From JAIBJN01 sp035762005 (lineage in GTDB: Bacteria > Actinomycetota > Thermoleophilia > Gaiellales > Gaiellaceae): 23,879 bases of DNA. Location: positions 1 to 23,879 of the forward strand of contig DASTQA010000095.1 of assembly GCA_035762005.1 (NCBI GenBank), in the 5' to 3' direction. Position 1 is the first letter of the stretch. Every line of letters starts with the position of its first letter. The notes beneath the pieces were generated by a model. That model was not told where the DNA came from. It did no database searches and saw nothing but the letters and a program-made list of their open reading frames with translations. Below are positions 13,866 through 21,636 of this stretch, piece after piece. A program made the position numbers and the translations under genes.

Positions 13866-15500
13866 GTGAGCACGGCGCCCAGACCCCGCGTGACGGTGAT
13901 CGGCCTCGACTCGGCGACGCTCCAGGTCGCCGAGCCGCTCATCGCGGGCGGTCACCTGCCGAATCTCGGGCGGCTGCTGCGGGAGGGCAGCGGCGGCGTC
14001 CTTCGCTCGACCACGCATCCGCTCACGCCGCATGCGTGGGCGACGCTCGTCACCGGCGTGAACGCAGCGCGTCACGGCATCTGGGACTTCACGGAGCGCG
14101 ACGAGAGCGGCTACCGCCTCCGCTTCGTGAACGGCAGCTTCCGCCGGGCGCCGGCCGTCTGGGACCGCCTCACCGCGAAGGGCCGGCGGTCAGGCCTCGT
14201 CGGCATCCCGTTCACGTGGCCCGCACCGAGGATCGACGGCTTCTCCGTCGCCGGCTTCGACGCCGCCGCCCGGGAGGAGGGCATGACGCACCCGCCGGAG
14301 CTCGTCACGGAGCTCGCGCGGCGCTACGGCTCGATCGAGCTCGACAACCGCTTCCCGATCGGCAAGGGCGGGCGCGTCGACCTCGACATCGTCCGCCGTG
14401 CCGCCGAGCAGAAGACTGACCTGTCGCTCTGGCTCGCCGAGCGCTTCGAGCCCGCGCTCCTCTTCGTCGTGTACATGGCGGCCGACCACATCCAGCACCT
14501 CTGCTGGACGGACTGGGAGAGAGACGGGTCGGGCAGCCCGGTCGCGGAGGTCTACCGCATCCTCGACGAGCACCTCGGGCGCCTGCTCGAGTGGGTCGGG
14601 CCGGAGTCCGACGTCATGGTCGTCTCCGACCACGGGGCGGGCCCGCTCCGCGGCGTCGTCAACCTCAACGCCTGGCTCGCCCGCAACGGCTACCTCGCGT
14701 ACGTCCCCGGCGGGGCCCGGATGGGGCGCAAGGCGCTCGACCGCGTCTTCGAGCTGCGCCGGCACGTGCCGGCGGGGCTCCGCGCCGCCGTCAAGCGCCG
14801 GCTGCCGGCGCTCCGGGAGCGCGCGTACGAGCGTGAGGAGTACTCCGCGATCGACTGGTCGCGCACGCGGGCCTTCGCGTACGGGACGTTCGGGAACGTC
14901 GTCGTGAACGTCCGCGGGCGGGAGGCGGAGGGCGTCGTCGCGGCCGGCGAGGAGTACGAGCGCGTCCGCACCGGGATCGCGGAGGGGCTCCTCGACCTCC
15001 GGAGCCCCGGCGGGGAGCGGATCGTCGCGGCAGTTCACCGCCGCGAGGATCTCTTCGACGGCCCCCACCTCGACAAGGTGCCCGACCTCCTCGTCGAGTT
15101 CGAGGAGTACGCGTGGCTGGGGAAGGGCAACCTCAAGAGCCGCTCCGACGAGCTCTGGGACCGCATCGAGATCGAGCCGGGAAGCGAGGTCTCGTACGTC
15201 GGCAGCCACCGTCACGAGGGGCTGATCGCCCTGGCCGGGCCCTCGCTTGCCCGTGGGACGACGCTCTCCGCCGGCATCCAGGACGTCGCGCCGACGCTCC
15301 TCTACCTCCTCGGCGAGCCGGTTCCGACCGAGCTCGAAGGCCGCGTCCTCGTGGAGGCGGTCGACCCCGGGCTCCTCGAGCAGCGGCCGCCCGAGTACGA
15401 GGAGAGCGGGGCACTCGGCGTCGGCGAGGCCGAGGAGTACGCCGCCGACGAGACGGCCGTCGTGGAGGAGCGCCTCCGCGGGCTCGGCTACATCGAGTAG
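13866..15500 (+). CDS. Alkaline phosphatase-superfamily phosphodiesterase/phosphatase
   Basis: The 544-residue protein has the metal-site layout of the type I phosphodiesterase/nucleotide pyrophosphatase group. These are GLDSAT near the N-terminus (Asp15), a Thr/Ser nucleophile region TPHAWATLVTG (Thr54 the best candidate), MAADHIQH (Asp207, His211), SDHG (Asp255, His256) and a late His in GSHRHEG (446-452). It would hydrolyse phosphate mono- or diesters using two metal ions. No signal peptide or membrane segment is seen, so it is probably cytoplasmic, like the relatives found in polysaccharide loci. The GTG start follows a strong terminator. Its last 13 bp overlap the 3' end of the opposing glycosyltransferase gene. 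The substrate is unknown; a nucleotide sugar or glycolipid phosphate is plausible from context. Confidence 0.85.
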   Translation: MSTAPRPRVTVIGLDSATLQVAEPLIAGGHLPNLGRLLREGSGGVLRSTTHPLTPHAWATLVTGVNAARHGIWDFTERDESGYRLRFVNGSFRRAPAVWDRLTAKGRRSGLVGIPFTWPAPRIDGFSVAGFDAAAREEGMTHPPELVTELARRYGSIELDNRFPIGKGGRVDLDIVRRAAEQKTDLSLWLAERFEPALLFVVYMAADHIQHLCWTDWERDGSGSPVAEVYRILDEHLGRLLEWVGPESDVMVVSDHGAGPLRGVVNLNAWLARNGYLAYVPGGARMGRKALDRVFELRRHVPAGLRAAVKRRLPALRERAYEREEYSAIDWSRTRAFAYGTFGNVVVNVRGREAEGVVAAGEEYERVRTGIAEGLLDLRSPGGERIVAAVHRREDLFDGPHLDKVPDLLVEFEEYAWLGKGNLKSRSDELWDRIEIEPGSEVSYVGSHRHEGLIALAGPSLARGTTLSAGIQDVAPTLLYLLGEPVPTELEGRVLVEAVDPGLLEQRPPEYEESGALGVGEAEEYAADETAVVEERLRGLGYIE

Positions 15501-15982
15501 CGCCCGCCGTCGCGCCCGACCGCGTCCGCGAGGTACGCGCGGAGGTCCTCCACGAGCTTCGGGTCGGGCCGGGGCGGGGGCGGGGGCGAGGCCTGGTGGC
15601 GCGCGACCGCGTCCGCGAGCGTCGCCGTGTCCTCGACGAGCGTGACGAGCCCCGCGCTCGCCGCCCGCCGGCCGAACGCGAGCTGGTGGTCGTCGACCGC
15701 CTCCCCGAAGCGCTGGAGCCGCGGCACGACGATGGGCCGGGTCCCGTTCAGGAGTGCGGTGAGCACCGAGCCCACGCCGGCGTGGGTGACGACGGCGCGC
15801 GCCTCCCGCATCTTCTCGGCCATCTCGTCGAACGCGAGGTAGTCCGTGCACGCCGCCCCGGGCGGCCGGACGGCCGAGGGCCCGTGCTGGACGAAGAGCT
15901 CGGTCCCCGCGGGCAGGCCGGCGAGCGCCTCGAGCAGGCGGTCGAAGCGCGCCTCGTTCGTCCCGACGGTGACGAAGATCAC
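15488..15982 (-). CDS. Alg13/PssE-like glycosyltransferase subunit (UDP-sugar-binding half)
   Basis: The 164-residue protein is the C-terminal, nucleotide-sugar-binding half of a GT-B glycosyltransferase. It starts with the typical IFVTVGTNEARFDRLLEA, then VTHAGVGSVLTALLNGTRPI and VPR...GEAVDDHQ, the donor-binding region. In the Alg13/Alg14, PssE/PssD and EpsF/EpsE pairs this half is recruited to the membrane by its partner and adds the second sugar to a lipid-linked precursor. The GTG start at 15982 overlaps the partner's stop codon as GTGA, so the two are translated together; the longer open frame upstream is a shadow inside the partner gene. The Pro-rich stretch near residue 130 (SPPPPPRP) is unusual. 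The sugar is not predictable. Confidence 0.85.
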   Translation of the reverse strand: MIFVTVGTNEARFDRLLEALAGLPAGTELFVQHGPSAVRPPGAACTDYLAFDEMAEKMREARAVVTHAGVGSVLTALLNGTRPIVVPRLQRFGEAVDDHQLAFGRRAASAGLVTLVEDTATLADAVARHQASPPPPPRPDPKLVEDLRAYLADAVGRDGGRYSM

Positions 15983-16506
15983 GTTCCGGAGACGACGCTT
16001 CCGAGGTAGCGGGCGCGGGGAACGGCCTCGGTCAGCTCCGGCCACTGCGCGTAGATCCGGCTCGCCACGGGCGCGATCAGGCGGCAGCTCAGCGACGGCC
16101 GGTCGATGCGCGTGAGGCTCTCGACGTAGACGACCCGGGCGCCGAGCAGCCGCCCCACCCAGGCGAAGGGAACGGCGACGCCGGCGCCGGTCGTGAGCAC
16201 GACCTTCGGCCTGACCGCGCGCACGAGGCGCACGGCGGCCCGGACGTTCAGGAGCAGGTTCCGCACGGCGAGCAGCCCGAAGTTCCGGTTCGTGGGGCCG
16301 TGCGCGAAGACGACGGGCTCGTCCGCGAGGAGCGAGCGGGCGTCGCTCTTGTCGAACGTGACCCAGACGCGGGAGCAGCCCTCCCACGCTCCGCGCAAGG
16401 CGAGGAGCTGGAGCAGGTGGCCGCCCGTGGAGCAGACGAGCAGGGCGTCGGCGCGCCGTGTCCCGGCGGATGTGAGGGATTCGTTAGCCCGCGCGCCCTC
16501 ATCCAT
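15979..16506 (-). CDS. Alg14/PssD-like glycosyltransferase subunit (acceptor and membrane half)
   Basis: The 175-residue protein is the N-terminal half of a split GT-B glycosyltransferase. It shows STGGHLLQL at 26-34, the family signature, then LTTGAGVAVPFAWVGRLLG and YVESLTRIDRPSLS. Its hydrophobic mid-section would hold the lipid-linked acceptor at the inner face of the membrane. Together with the next gene it should form one functional enzyme in exopolysaccharide or cell-wall glycan assembly. It is first in the two-gene minus-strand operon and divergent from the secreted-protein gene at 16613. The ATG at 16506 is preceded by an A-rich stretch, with AAGGA about 13 bases upstream as a weak ribosome-binding site. 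Confidence 0.85.
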   Translation of the reverse strand: MDEGARANESLTSAGTRRADALLVCSTGGHLLQLLALRGAWEGCSRVWVTFDKSDARSLLADEPVVFAHGPTNRNFGLLAVRNLLLNVRAAVRLVRAVRPKVVLTTGAGVAVPFAWVGRLLGARVVYVESLTRIDRPSLSCRLIAPVASRIYAQWPELTEAVPRARYLGSVVSGT

Positions 16507-16612
16507 TTTTTACAAGCGATCCTTTTGCCTGCTCAGAGGCCTTCCCCGCGGCCGGCGGGCCTCGGGTCCGGCGGCCGCCGCTGCTAGCCTCGCGCCCGCC
16601 CTCCCCCCGAGC

Positions 16613-17464
16613 ATGTCGTTCCGCCGCCTCATCGTCCTCCACATTCTGACAGCCTCCGCGGCCGTCTTCGCCGGGCCGGCGGTGGCGGCGACGGAGGGAG
16701 AGAGCAGCGCCGCGCTCGGCGTCGCCGCCGTCGAAACGGCCGTCGCGGACTGCAGCGTCGCGGGCACGGGGGGCTGCGTCGCGGGCAGGACGTTGAGGGT
16801 GAGGAACCGCATGTGGCGCTGCACCCGGCCGCTCTCGCGCTACGGGCGGCTGCCGCTCAAGGTCGTGGTGAGCTTCGCGCGGGGCCGGCGGTTCGCCGCC
16901 GGCGGAGTCGACCTCTACACCGGGTGCGCGGGCGACGGCGATCCGTCCACGATCGACCTGATCGTGGACGTGAAGGGGAACGGCCGCACCCACGGCCCGG
17001 GAGCGGACGCGTTCAAGGTGCGCCGGGAGGCCGGCTACAGGCGCGGCATCCAGGTCACCGGCCGCGTCGACTGCGGGCCCCGCTACTCGAGCGCCGGCCA
17101 CCAGGACGGCGTTCAGCTGCAGGGGGGCCGCGACATCACCTTCGTCGACTTCCGCGTGGGGAGGTACGGGCGCGGCCGCTCGACCTGCCAGGGCGCCGGC
17201 GGTGCGTTCTTCGCGTCCAACGCGGCGAACATCGACGTCGTGCGCGGGCGCTACATCGCCTGCAACCGCGGGCTCCTCATGGGAGGGCGGAGCACGGGCA
17301 GCGTCCGCCGCGCGAAGATCCGCTCCGGCCGCACCGACGGATCCGACCCCGTCTGCAGGGGCTACCACGGGTCGCGGCCGTGCGACGCCGTGGACGGCGT
17401 GACGCTCACGAGGGTCACCTGTCAGCGCTGGAACGCCAGGCGCGACCGCTGGGCCGGAGGCTAG
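16613..17464 (+). CDS. Secreted ten-cysteine domain protein, paralogue of the protein at 12245
   Basis: The 283-residue protein has a signal peptide (hydrophobic about 6-24, likely cut after AVA near 26) and then almost only the cysteine-rich domain (about 45-283). All ten cysteines match the C-terminal domain of the 507-residue protein. So do the motifs VDLYTGCAGDGDPST, GPGADAFKVR, HQDGVQLQGGRDITF, STCQGAGGAFF and SGRTDG. It lacks the FN3, Ig-like and Pro-Asp/Glu parts and is much more Arg-rich, hence more basic. The frame is open for 140 codons upstream, inside the opposing glycosyltransferase gene; the ATG at 16613 is chosen because the signal peptide starts there. It ends 10 bp from the end of the opposing proB gene. 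The function is unknown. Confidence 0.8.
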   Translation: MSFRRLIVLHILTASAAVFAGPAVAATEGESSAALGVAAVETAVADCSVAGTGGCVAGRTLRVRNRMWRCTRPLSRYGRLPLKVVVSFARGRRFAAGGVDLYTGCAGDGDPSTIDLIVDVKGNGRTHGPGADAFKVRREAGYRRGIQVTGRVDCGPRYSSAGHQDGVQLQGGRDITFVDFRVGRYGRGRSTCQGAGGAFFASNAANIDVVRGRYIACNRGLLMGGRSTGSVRRAKIRSGRTDGSDPVCRGYHGSRPCDAVDGVTLTRVTCQRWNARRDRWAGG

Positions 17465-17474
17465 CCGCCGCGCC

Positions 17475-18521
17475 TCAGTAGACGACGAGCCGGTCGCGGT
17501 GGACCGCCTCGACGCCCCGGGGCCGCCCCGCGAGATCGCCGGGCGAGACGCCGGCGATGCCCTTCGCGAAAGGCGTTCCCTCCGGGCCGACGAGCTCGAC
17601 GGCGTCGCCCGGCTCGAAGCGGCCCTCGCAGCGCTGCACGCCGATGGCGAGCAGGCTCGCCCCGTCCTCGGCGACCGCGCGCCTCGCCCCCTCGTCGACG
17701 TGCAGGCGGCCGGCAACCGGCTTGCCGAAGCGGAGCCAGAGCTTGAACGCCGAGCGCTCCCGCCCCCGCGGCTCGAAGACGGTCCCGCGCAGCTCGCCGG
17801 CGAGGATGGGCGCGAGCGCGGCGGGGCCCTCGCCGCCCGCGATCACCGTCTGGATCCCCGCGGAGGCGGCCATCTCGGCCGCGAGCACCTTGCTCCGCAT
17901 GCCCCCCTTGCCGGCCGGCGAGGCGTCCCCCAGGACGGCGTGGCGCGCCGCCTCGCCCTCCGGGATCAGCTCCGCCCCGGGGGTCCCGGGGGCGCGCGTG
18001 TAGACGCCCTCGACCTCCGTCAGGAGGACGAGCAGCCGCGCGCGGACGAGGACCGCGACCTGCGCTGCGAGCGCGTCGTTGTCGCCGAAGGTGATCTCGT
18101 CGGTCGCCGTCGCGTCGTTCTCGTTCACGATCGGCACGGCCGCAAGCCTGAAGAGGGCCGAGAGCGCGTTCCGCGCGTTCACGTACGCGGCCCGGTCGGC
18201 GATCTCCCCGGCGGTGAGGAGGATCTGCGCCGAGCGGATGCCGTGCCGTCCCAGCGCCGCGTCCCAGGCGCCCTGGAGCCGCGCCTGCCCGAGGGCCGAG
18301 GCGGCCTGGAGCTTCGGGACGCTCGTCGGCCGGCGCGCGAGGCCGAGGCGTGGGAGCCCGAGCGCGATCGCGCCCGAGGAGACGACGACCGTGGGCGTCC
18401 CTCCGCGCACGAGCTCCGCGATCTCCCGGGCGCGATGGCCCAGCACCGTGCGCCGGACCCGCCCGCTGGGTCCCGCGATCAAGCTCGTGCCGAGCTTGAC
18501 GACGACGGGGCGCCGGCTCAC
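17475..18521 (-). CDS. proB: Glutamate 5-kinase
   Basis: The 348-residue protein phosphorylates glutamate to glutamyl-5-phosphate, the first step of proline synthesis. It has the amino-acid-kinase start VVVKLGTSLIAG (6-17), VSSGAIALG, NENDATATDE (133-142) and FGDNDALAAQVA (145-156), then GKGGMRSK. A C-terminal PUA-like domain follows (about 260-345). It is a little short for the family. The GTG start at 18521 overlaps the proA stop as GTGA. The gene is the last of the operon that begins with the flavoprotein, ligase and carrier protein. A role in feeding proline precursor to that module is inferred. No proC lies in the window. Confidence 0.92.
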   Translation of the reverse strand: MSRRPVVVKLGTSLIAGPSGRVRRTVLGHRAREIAELVRGGTPTVVVSSGAIALGLPRLGLARRPTSVPKLQAASALGQARLQGAWDAALGRHGIRSAQILLTAGEIADRAAYVNARNALSALFRLAAVPIVNENDATATDEITFGDNDALAAQVAVLVRARLLVLLTEVEGVYTRAPGTPGAELIPEGEAARHAVLGDASPAGKGGMRSKVLAAEMAASAGIQTVIAGGEGPAALAPILAGELRGTVFEPRGRERSAFKLWLRFGKPVAGRLHVDEGARRAVAEDGASLLAIGVQRCEGRFEPGDAVELVGPEGTPFAKGIAGVSPGDLAGRPRGVEAVHRDRLVVY

Positions 18522-19780
18522 CGCCGCTGCGTGCCGTCGCCGACGATCCGGTACTGGCGCAGCCAGAGGTCGCGGTACGTGACCGGGCCGCGAGGCCCCG
18601 GCTCGCGGCCGACGTTGATCCCCGTCTCCGGCGCGCCGGTCAGCTCGAACCCGTCCACGAACCGGGTCGAGGCGTTCCACGCGGCTGCCGTGCCGCGGTA
18701 GCCGGCGAGGAACCTGCGCGCCGCCGACTCGTCGTCCGCGACGATCCCCGCCGCGAGCCCGGACGTCTCCTCGTTCGCGAGCCGCACCGCCTCGTCGAGG
18801 TCGTCGACGACGTCGACCGTGACGCCGGCGACGCGCTCCGCGTCGTTCGCCCACTCGTGGCCGAGCCGCGTGTCGAGCGGCCGGGCGTCCACGCGCTCCC
18901 GCGCGCGGGGCGTCCCGTAGACGTCGAGGCCGAGCCGCTCGAACGCCGCGAGGAGAGCCGCGAGGGTGCCGTCGGGCGCGCGCCGGTCGACGAGGGCGAG
19001 GTTCAGGCGGTTGCAGACGCCGAGCCGGTCGAGGCTCGCCTCGGCGATCGCCGCGAGGCGGTCGCGGTCGGCGCTCTCGTGGACGTAGAGGACGCCGCCG
19101 CCCTCGGCGTGCGCCAGGGCCCGGACGCCGTTCTCGGCCGCGAGCCGCGCGAGCGTCGCCGTCGTCTCGCCGCTCCCGCGCAGGATGACGAGCGGGATGC
19201 GGCGCGGCAGCGAGACGAGCGCGCGCGCGCCCTCGTGGTCGGGCGAGCGGACGAGCCCGACGGCGGCCGGCGGCAGGCCGGCCCGCTCGAGCGCCGGTCG
19301 GAGCACGTCGTCCACGAGCACGGTCACCGTGCCGAGCGCCGCGCCGCCGGTTCGCAGGACGGCGGCGTTGAGGCTCTTGAGGAGCTGGCCCGCGACGTCG
19401 AGCGCGACGTTCGGCCTCGCCTCGAAGTTCGCGCCGACGGTGCCGATCGGGATCCGCCGCTCGCTCACCTCGAGCCCGTTCGCGAGCCGCCAGGAGCCGA
19501 TCTCGCGCTCGAGCGGCTCGATCGCGGCGGTCGCCTCCACCTGCCCGGCGAGCGTCTCGATCCGCCCCGCGTCGAGGCGCAGGCGGTCGAGCGTCCCCTC
19601 GTCGAGCCGTCCGGAGGCCGCCCCGACGTCGGCCTCGTTCGCGGCGAGGACGGCGGCGGCGCGCTCCCGGACGAGCGCCGCGGCCTCGCCCAGCGCGGCC
19701 GCGACCGCCTCGTCGCTCAGCGACGAGGAGGCACGGTTGGCCTCGATCGCCTCCTGCTCGACCTGCTCGCGAACCTCCAC
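18518..19780 (-). CDS. proA: Glutamate-5-semialdehyde dehydrogenase (gamma-glutamyl phosphate reductase)
   Basis: The 420-residue protein reduces glutamyl-5-phosphate to glutamate semialdehyde with NADPH, the second step of proline synthesis. Landmarks are IPIGTVGANFEARPNVALD, LLKSLNAAVLRTGG and the catalytic Cys256 in GVCNRLN. Several blocks differ from typical ProA: the end reads GPRGPVTYRDLWLRQYRIVG where the family usually has RGPxGLExLTTxK, and IGTVGANFEARPN replaces a GxIGxIYESRPN-type stretch. It may therefore be a pathway-dedicated paralogue, which is inferred. The start is GTG at 19780, four bases after the carrier-protein stop codon; the stop overlaps the proB start. Confidence 0.9.
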   Translation of the reverse strand: MEVREQVEQEAIEANRASSSLSDEAVAAALGEAAALVRERAAAVLAANEADVGAASGRLDEGTLDRLRLDAGRIETLAGQVEATAAIEPLEREIGSWRLANGLEVSERRIPIGTVGANFEARPNVALDVAGQLLKSLNAAVLRTGGAALGTVTVLVDDVLRPALERAGLPPAAVGLVRSPDHEGARALVSLPRRIPLVILRGSGETTATLARLAAENGVRALAHAEGGGVLYVHESADRDRLAAIAEASLDRLGVCNRLNLALVDRRAPDGTLAALLAAFERLGLDVYGTPRARERVDARPLDTRLGHEWANDAERVAGVTVDVVDDLDEAVRLANEETSGLAAGIVADDESAARRFLAGYRGTAAAWNASTRFVDGFELTGAPETGINVGREPGPRGPVTYRDLWLRQYRIVGDGTQRR

Positions 19781-19784
19781 GGAC

Positions 19785-20048
19785 TCATTCCGACGGAGAG
19801 CGCTTCGACTCGACGAGCGTCGCGATGTGCCTGATCGTCCTCCAGTTGTCCGGGACGACGTCGTCGTCGTCGATCTCGACGTCGAAATCCTCCTCGATCA
19901 GGGAGACGAGCTTCAGCATCCCGAGCGAGTCGATGACGTGCTTCGCGAGGAGCGGATAGTCCTCGTCCACCTCGCTCCACGAGCCGCTGTAGGTCAGGTT
20001 CTCGGTCATCAGCTGCCTGATGCGCTGGGCCGTCCGGTCAGTCGACAC
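19785..20048 (-). CDS. Peptidyl carrier protein, probable prolyl/pyrrolyl carrier
   Basis: The 87-residue stand-alone carrier has Ser41 in HVIDSLGMLKLVSLIEEDF as its phosphopantetheine site. A very acidic helix follows (EIDDDDVVPDN). The size matches the PltL/RedO type of carrier on which proline is oxidised to pyrrole-2-carboxylate. Its start overlaps the ligase gene by 11 bp and its stop is four bases from proA. It lies downstream of the dehydrogenase and ligase that would oxidise and load its cargo. That it carries proline rests on its neighbours, not on its own sequence. Confidence 0.9.
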   Translation of the reverse strand: MSTDRTAQRIRQLMTENLTYSGSWSEVDEDYPLLAKHVIDSLGMLKLVSLIEEDFDVEIDDDDVVPDNWRTIRHIATLVESKRSPSE

Positions 20049-21636
20049 GCGTCGCCTCCACGGGCGCGGCCGCGAGCGCGCGGCGGTCGACCTTGCCGGT
20101 GGACGACCGCGGCAGCTCCGGGCGGAACTCGAAGAGCTCGGGCGCCATGTAGCGCGGGAGCCGCTCGCAGACGAACTGCACGAGCTCCTCCTGGCCGACC
20201 TCCTCCCTGGTGACGACGAACGCCTTGATCCGGTTCGTCACCAGCTCGTCCGGGATCGGCACGATCGCGCACTCTACCACCGCCGGGTGCAGGTGCAGCG
20301 CGGCCTCGATGTCGCCCAGCTCGATCCGGTAGCCGCGGCTCTTGATCTGGGAGTCGCGCCGCCCGAGGAAGATCCAGTCGCCGTTCTCGTCGACGTAGGC
20401 GAGGTCGCCGGTCCTGTACGTCGGGTAGGGGCTCGTGCCGGGCCCCCAGTCGCGGAAGAGGGTCGCGGCCGTCCGCTCGCGGTCGCCCCAGTAGCCCTGC
20501 ATGACGGTCGGGCCGCGCACGTACATCTCGCCGGTCTCGCCCGGCTCGAGGATCGTCCCCTCCTCCGAGACGGCGAAGATCTCGACGTCCCGAACCGGCT
20601 TGCCGATCGGGATCGAGGCGGGCGGCTCGCCCGGCCAGCGGGGCACCTCGTACCACGTGTTCACGTTCGTCTCGGTCGGCCCGAAGAGGTTCGCGAAGCG
20701 GACGCCGGGGAGGAGCTGCACGAGCGCGTGCAGGTACTTCGTCGGGAAGACCTCGCCGGCGAAGAGGACCGTCCGGAGCGCCGGCAGCTCGACGTCCGCG
20801 AGCTTGCCGCGCAGGACGAGCAGCGTGAGGATCGAGGGGACGGAGTACCAGACGGTGATGCCCGCAGCGCGCATCCAGCGGGCGAGCTCGACGGGGAAGA
20901 GCGACATGACGTCGGGCACGAGGACGACCGCGGCGCCCGCCTTGACGGCGGCGAAGAGGTCGAAGACGGAGAGGTCGAAATGGAGGGGGGCGTGGCTCGA
21001 GAGCCGGTCCTCCGGGCGCACCCCGAACTCCTCCGCCGCCCAGTCGACGAACGCGAGCGCGTTCAGGTGCGAGAGCATGACGCCCTTGGGCACGCCGGTG
21101 GAGCCCGACGTGTAGAGGATGTAGGCGAGGTCGGCGTCCGAGCGGGGCACGTCGTCGGGCGGCGAGCCGGGCTGCGCCTCGAGCGCCGCTCCCGTGAGCA
21201 GGCGGACGCCCGCGGGGGCCGCCGGCCCGGCGTCCGGGGCGTCGAGGGCGACGAGCGTCTCGACGGGCGCGCCCTCCGCGAGGAGCTGGGGCCAGAGCTC
21301 GGCCTTCTCCGTCCCGGTGACGAGGCAGCGGAGGTCGGCGTTCGCCGCGATCGTCGCGAGGCGCGCGGGCGGCGCGGCCGGGTCGAGCGGGACGTACGTG
21401 CCGCCGAGCTTGAGGATCCCGTAGATCGCGACGACGCTCTCGAGCGACTTGTCGAGGTAGAGGCCGACCCGGTCTCCGTGGCGGACGCCGCTCTCCCGGA
21501 GCAGGTGCGCGAGCCGGCTCGAGCGGGCGTCGAGCTCGGCGTAGGCGAGGCTGCGCTCGCCGTCCACGACCGCCGGGCGGTCGGGGTGCGCCGCCGCGGC
21601 GTCGCGGAGGAGGTCGTGGAGGAGCCGGTCGCTCAC
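20038..21636 (-). CDS. Amino-acid-adenylating ligase, probable L-proline--[peptidyl carrier protein] ligase
   Basis: The 532-residue protein is a free-standing NRPS-type adenylation enzyme with YTSGSTGVPKG (175-185), FGPTETN (318-324), a YRTGDLAY block, GRRDSQIKSRGYRIELGDIE and a C-terminal STGKVDRRAL Lys. Aligning by eye to GrsA, the substrate-pocket residues are D221, L222, F225, Y264, L291, A293, L317, V325, N326 plus that Lys: DLFYLALVNK. From memory, the prolyl ligases PltF and RedM have DLLYLALVCK, so eight of ten agree. It would make prolyl-AMP and load the carrier protein next to it. The GTG start at 21636 overlaps the dehydrogenase stop as GTGA; the longer open frame upstream lies inside that gene. 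The proline specificity is inferred from the code and the operon. Confidence 0.9.
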   Translation of the reverse strand: MSDRLLHDLLRDAAAAHPDRPAVVDGERSLAYAELDARSSRLAHLLRESGVRHGDRVGLYLDKSLESVVAIYGILKLGGTYVPLDPAAPPARLATIAANADLRCLVTGTEKAELWPQLLAEGAPVETLVALDAPDAGPAAPAGVRLLTGAALEAQPGSPPDDVPRSDADLAYILYTSGSTGVPKGVMLSHLNALAFVDWAAEEFGVRPEDRLSSHAPLHFDLSVFDLFAAVKAGAAVVLVPDVMSLFPVELARWMRAAGITVWYSVPSILTLLVLRGKLADVELPALRTVLFAGEVFPTKYLHALVQLLPGVRFANLFGPTETNVNTWYEVPRWPGEPPASIPIGKPVRDVEIFAVSEEGTILEPGETGEMYVRGPTVMQGYWGDRERTAATLFRDWGPGTSPYPTYRTGDLAYVDENGDWIFLGRRDSQIKSRGYRIELGDIEAALHLHPAVVECAIVPIPDELVTNRIKAFVVTREEVGQEELVQFVCERLPRYMAPELFEFRPELPRSSTGKVDRRALAAAPVEATRVD

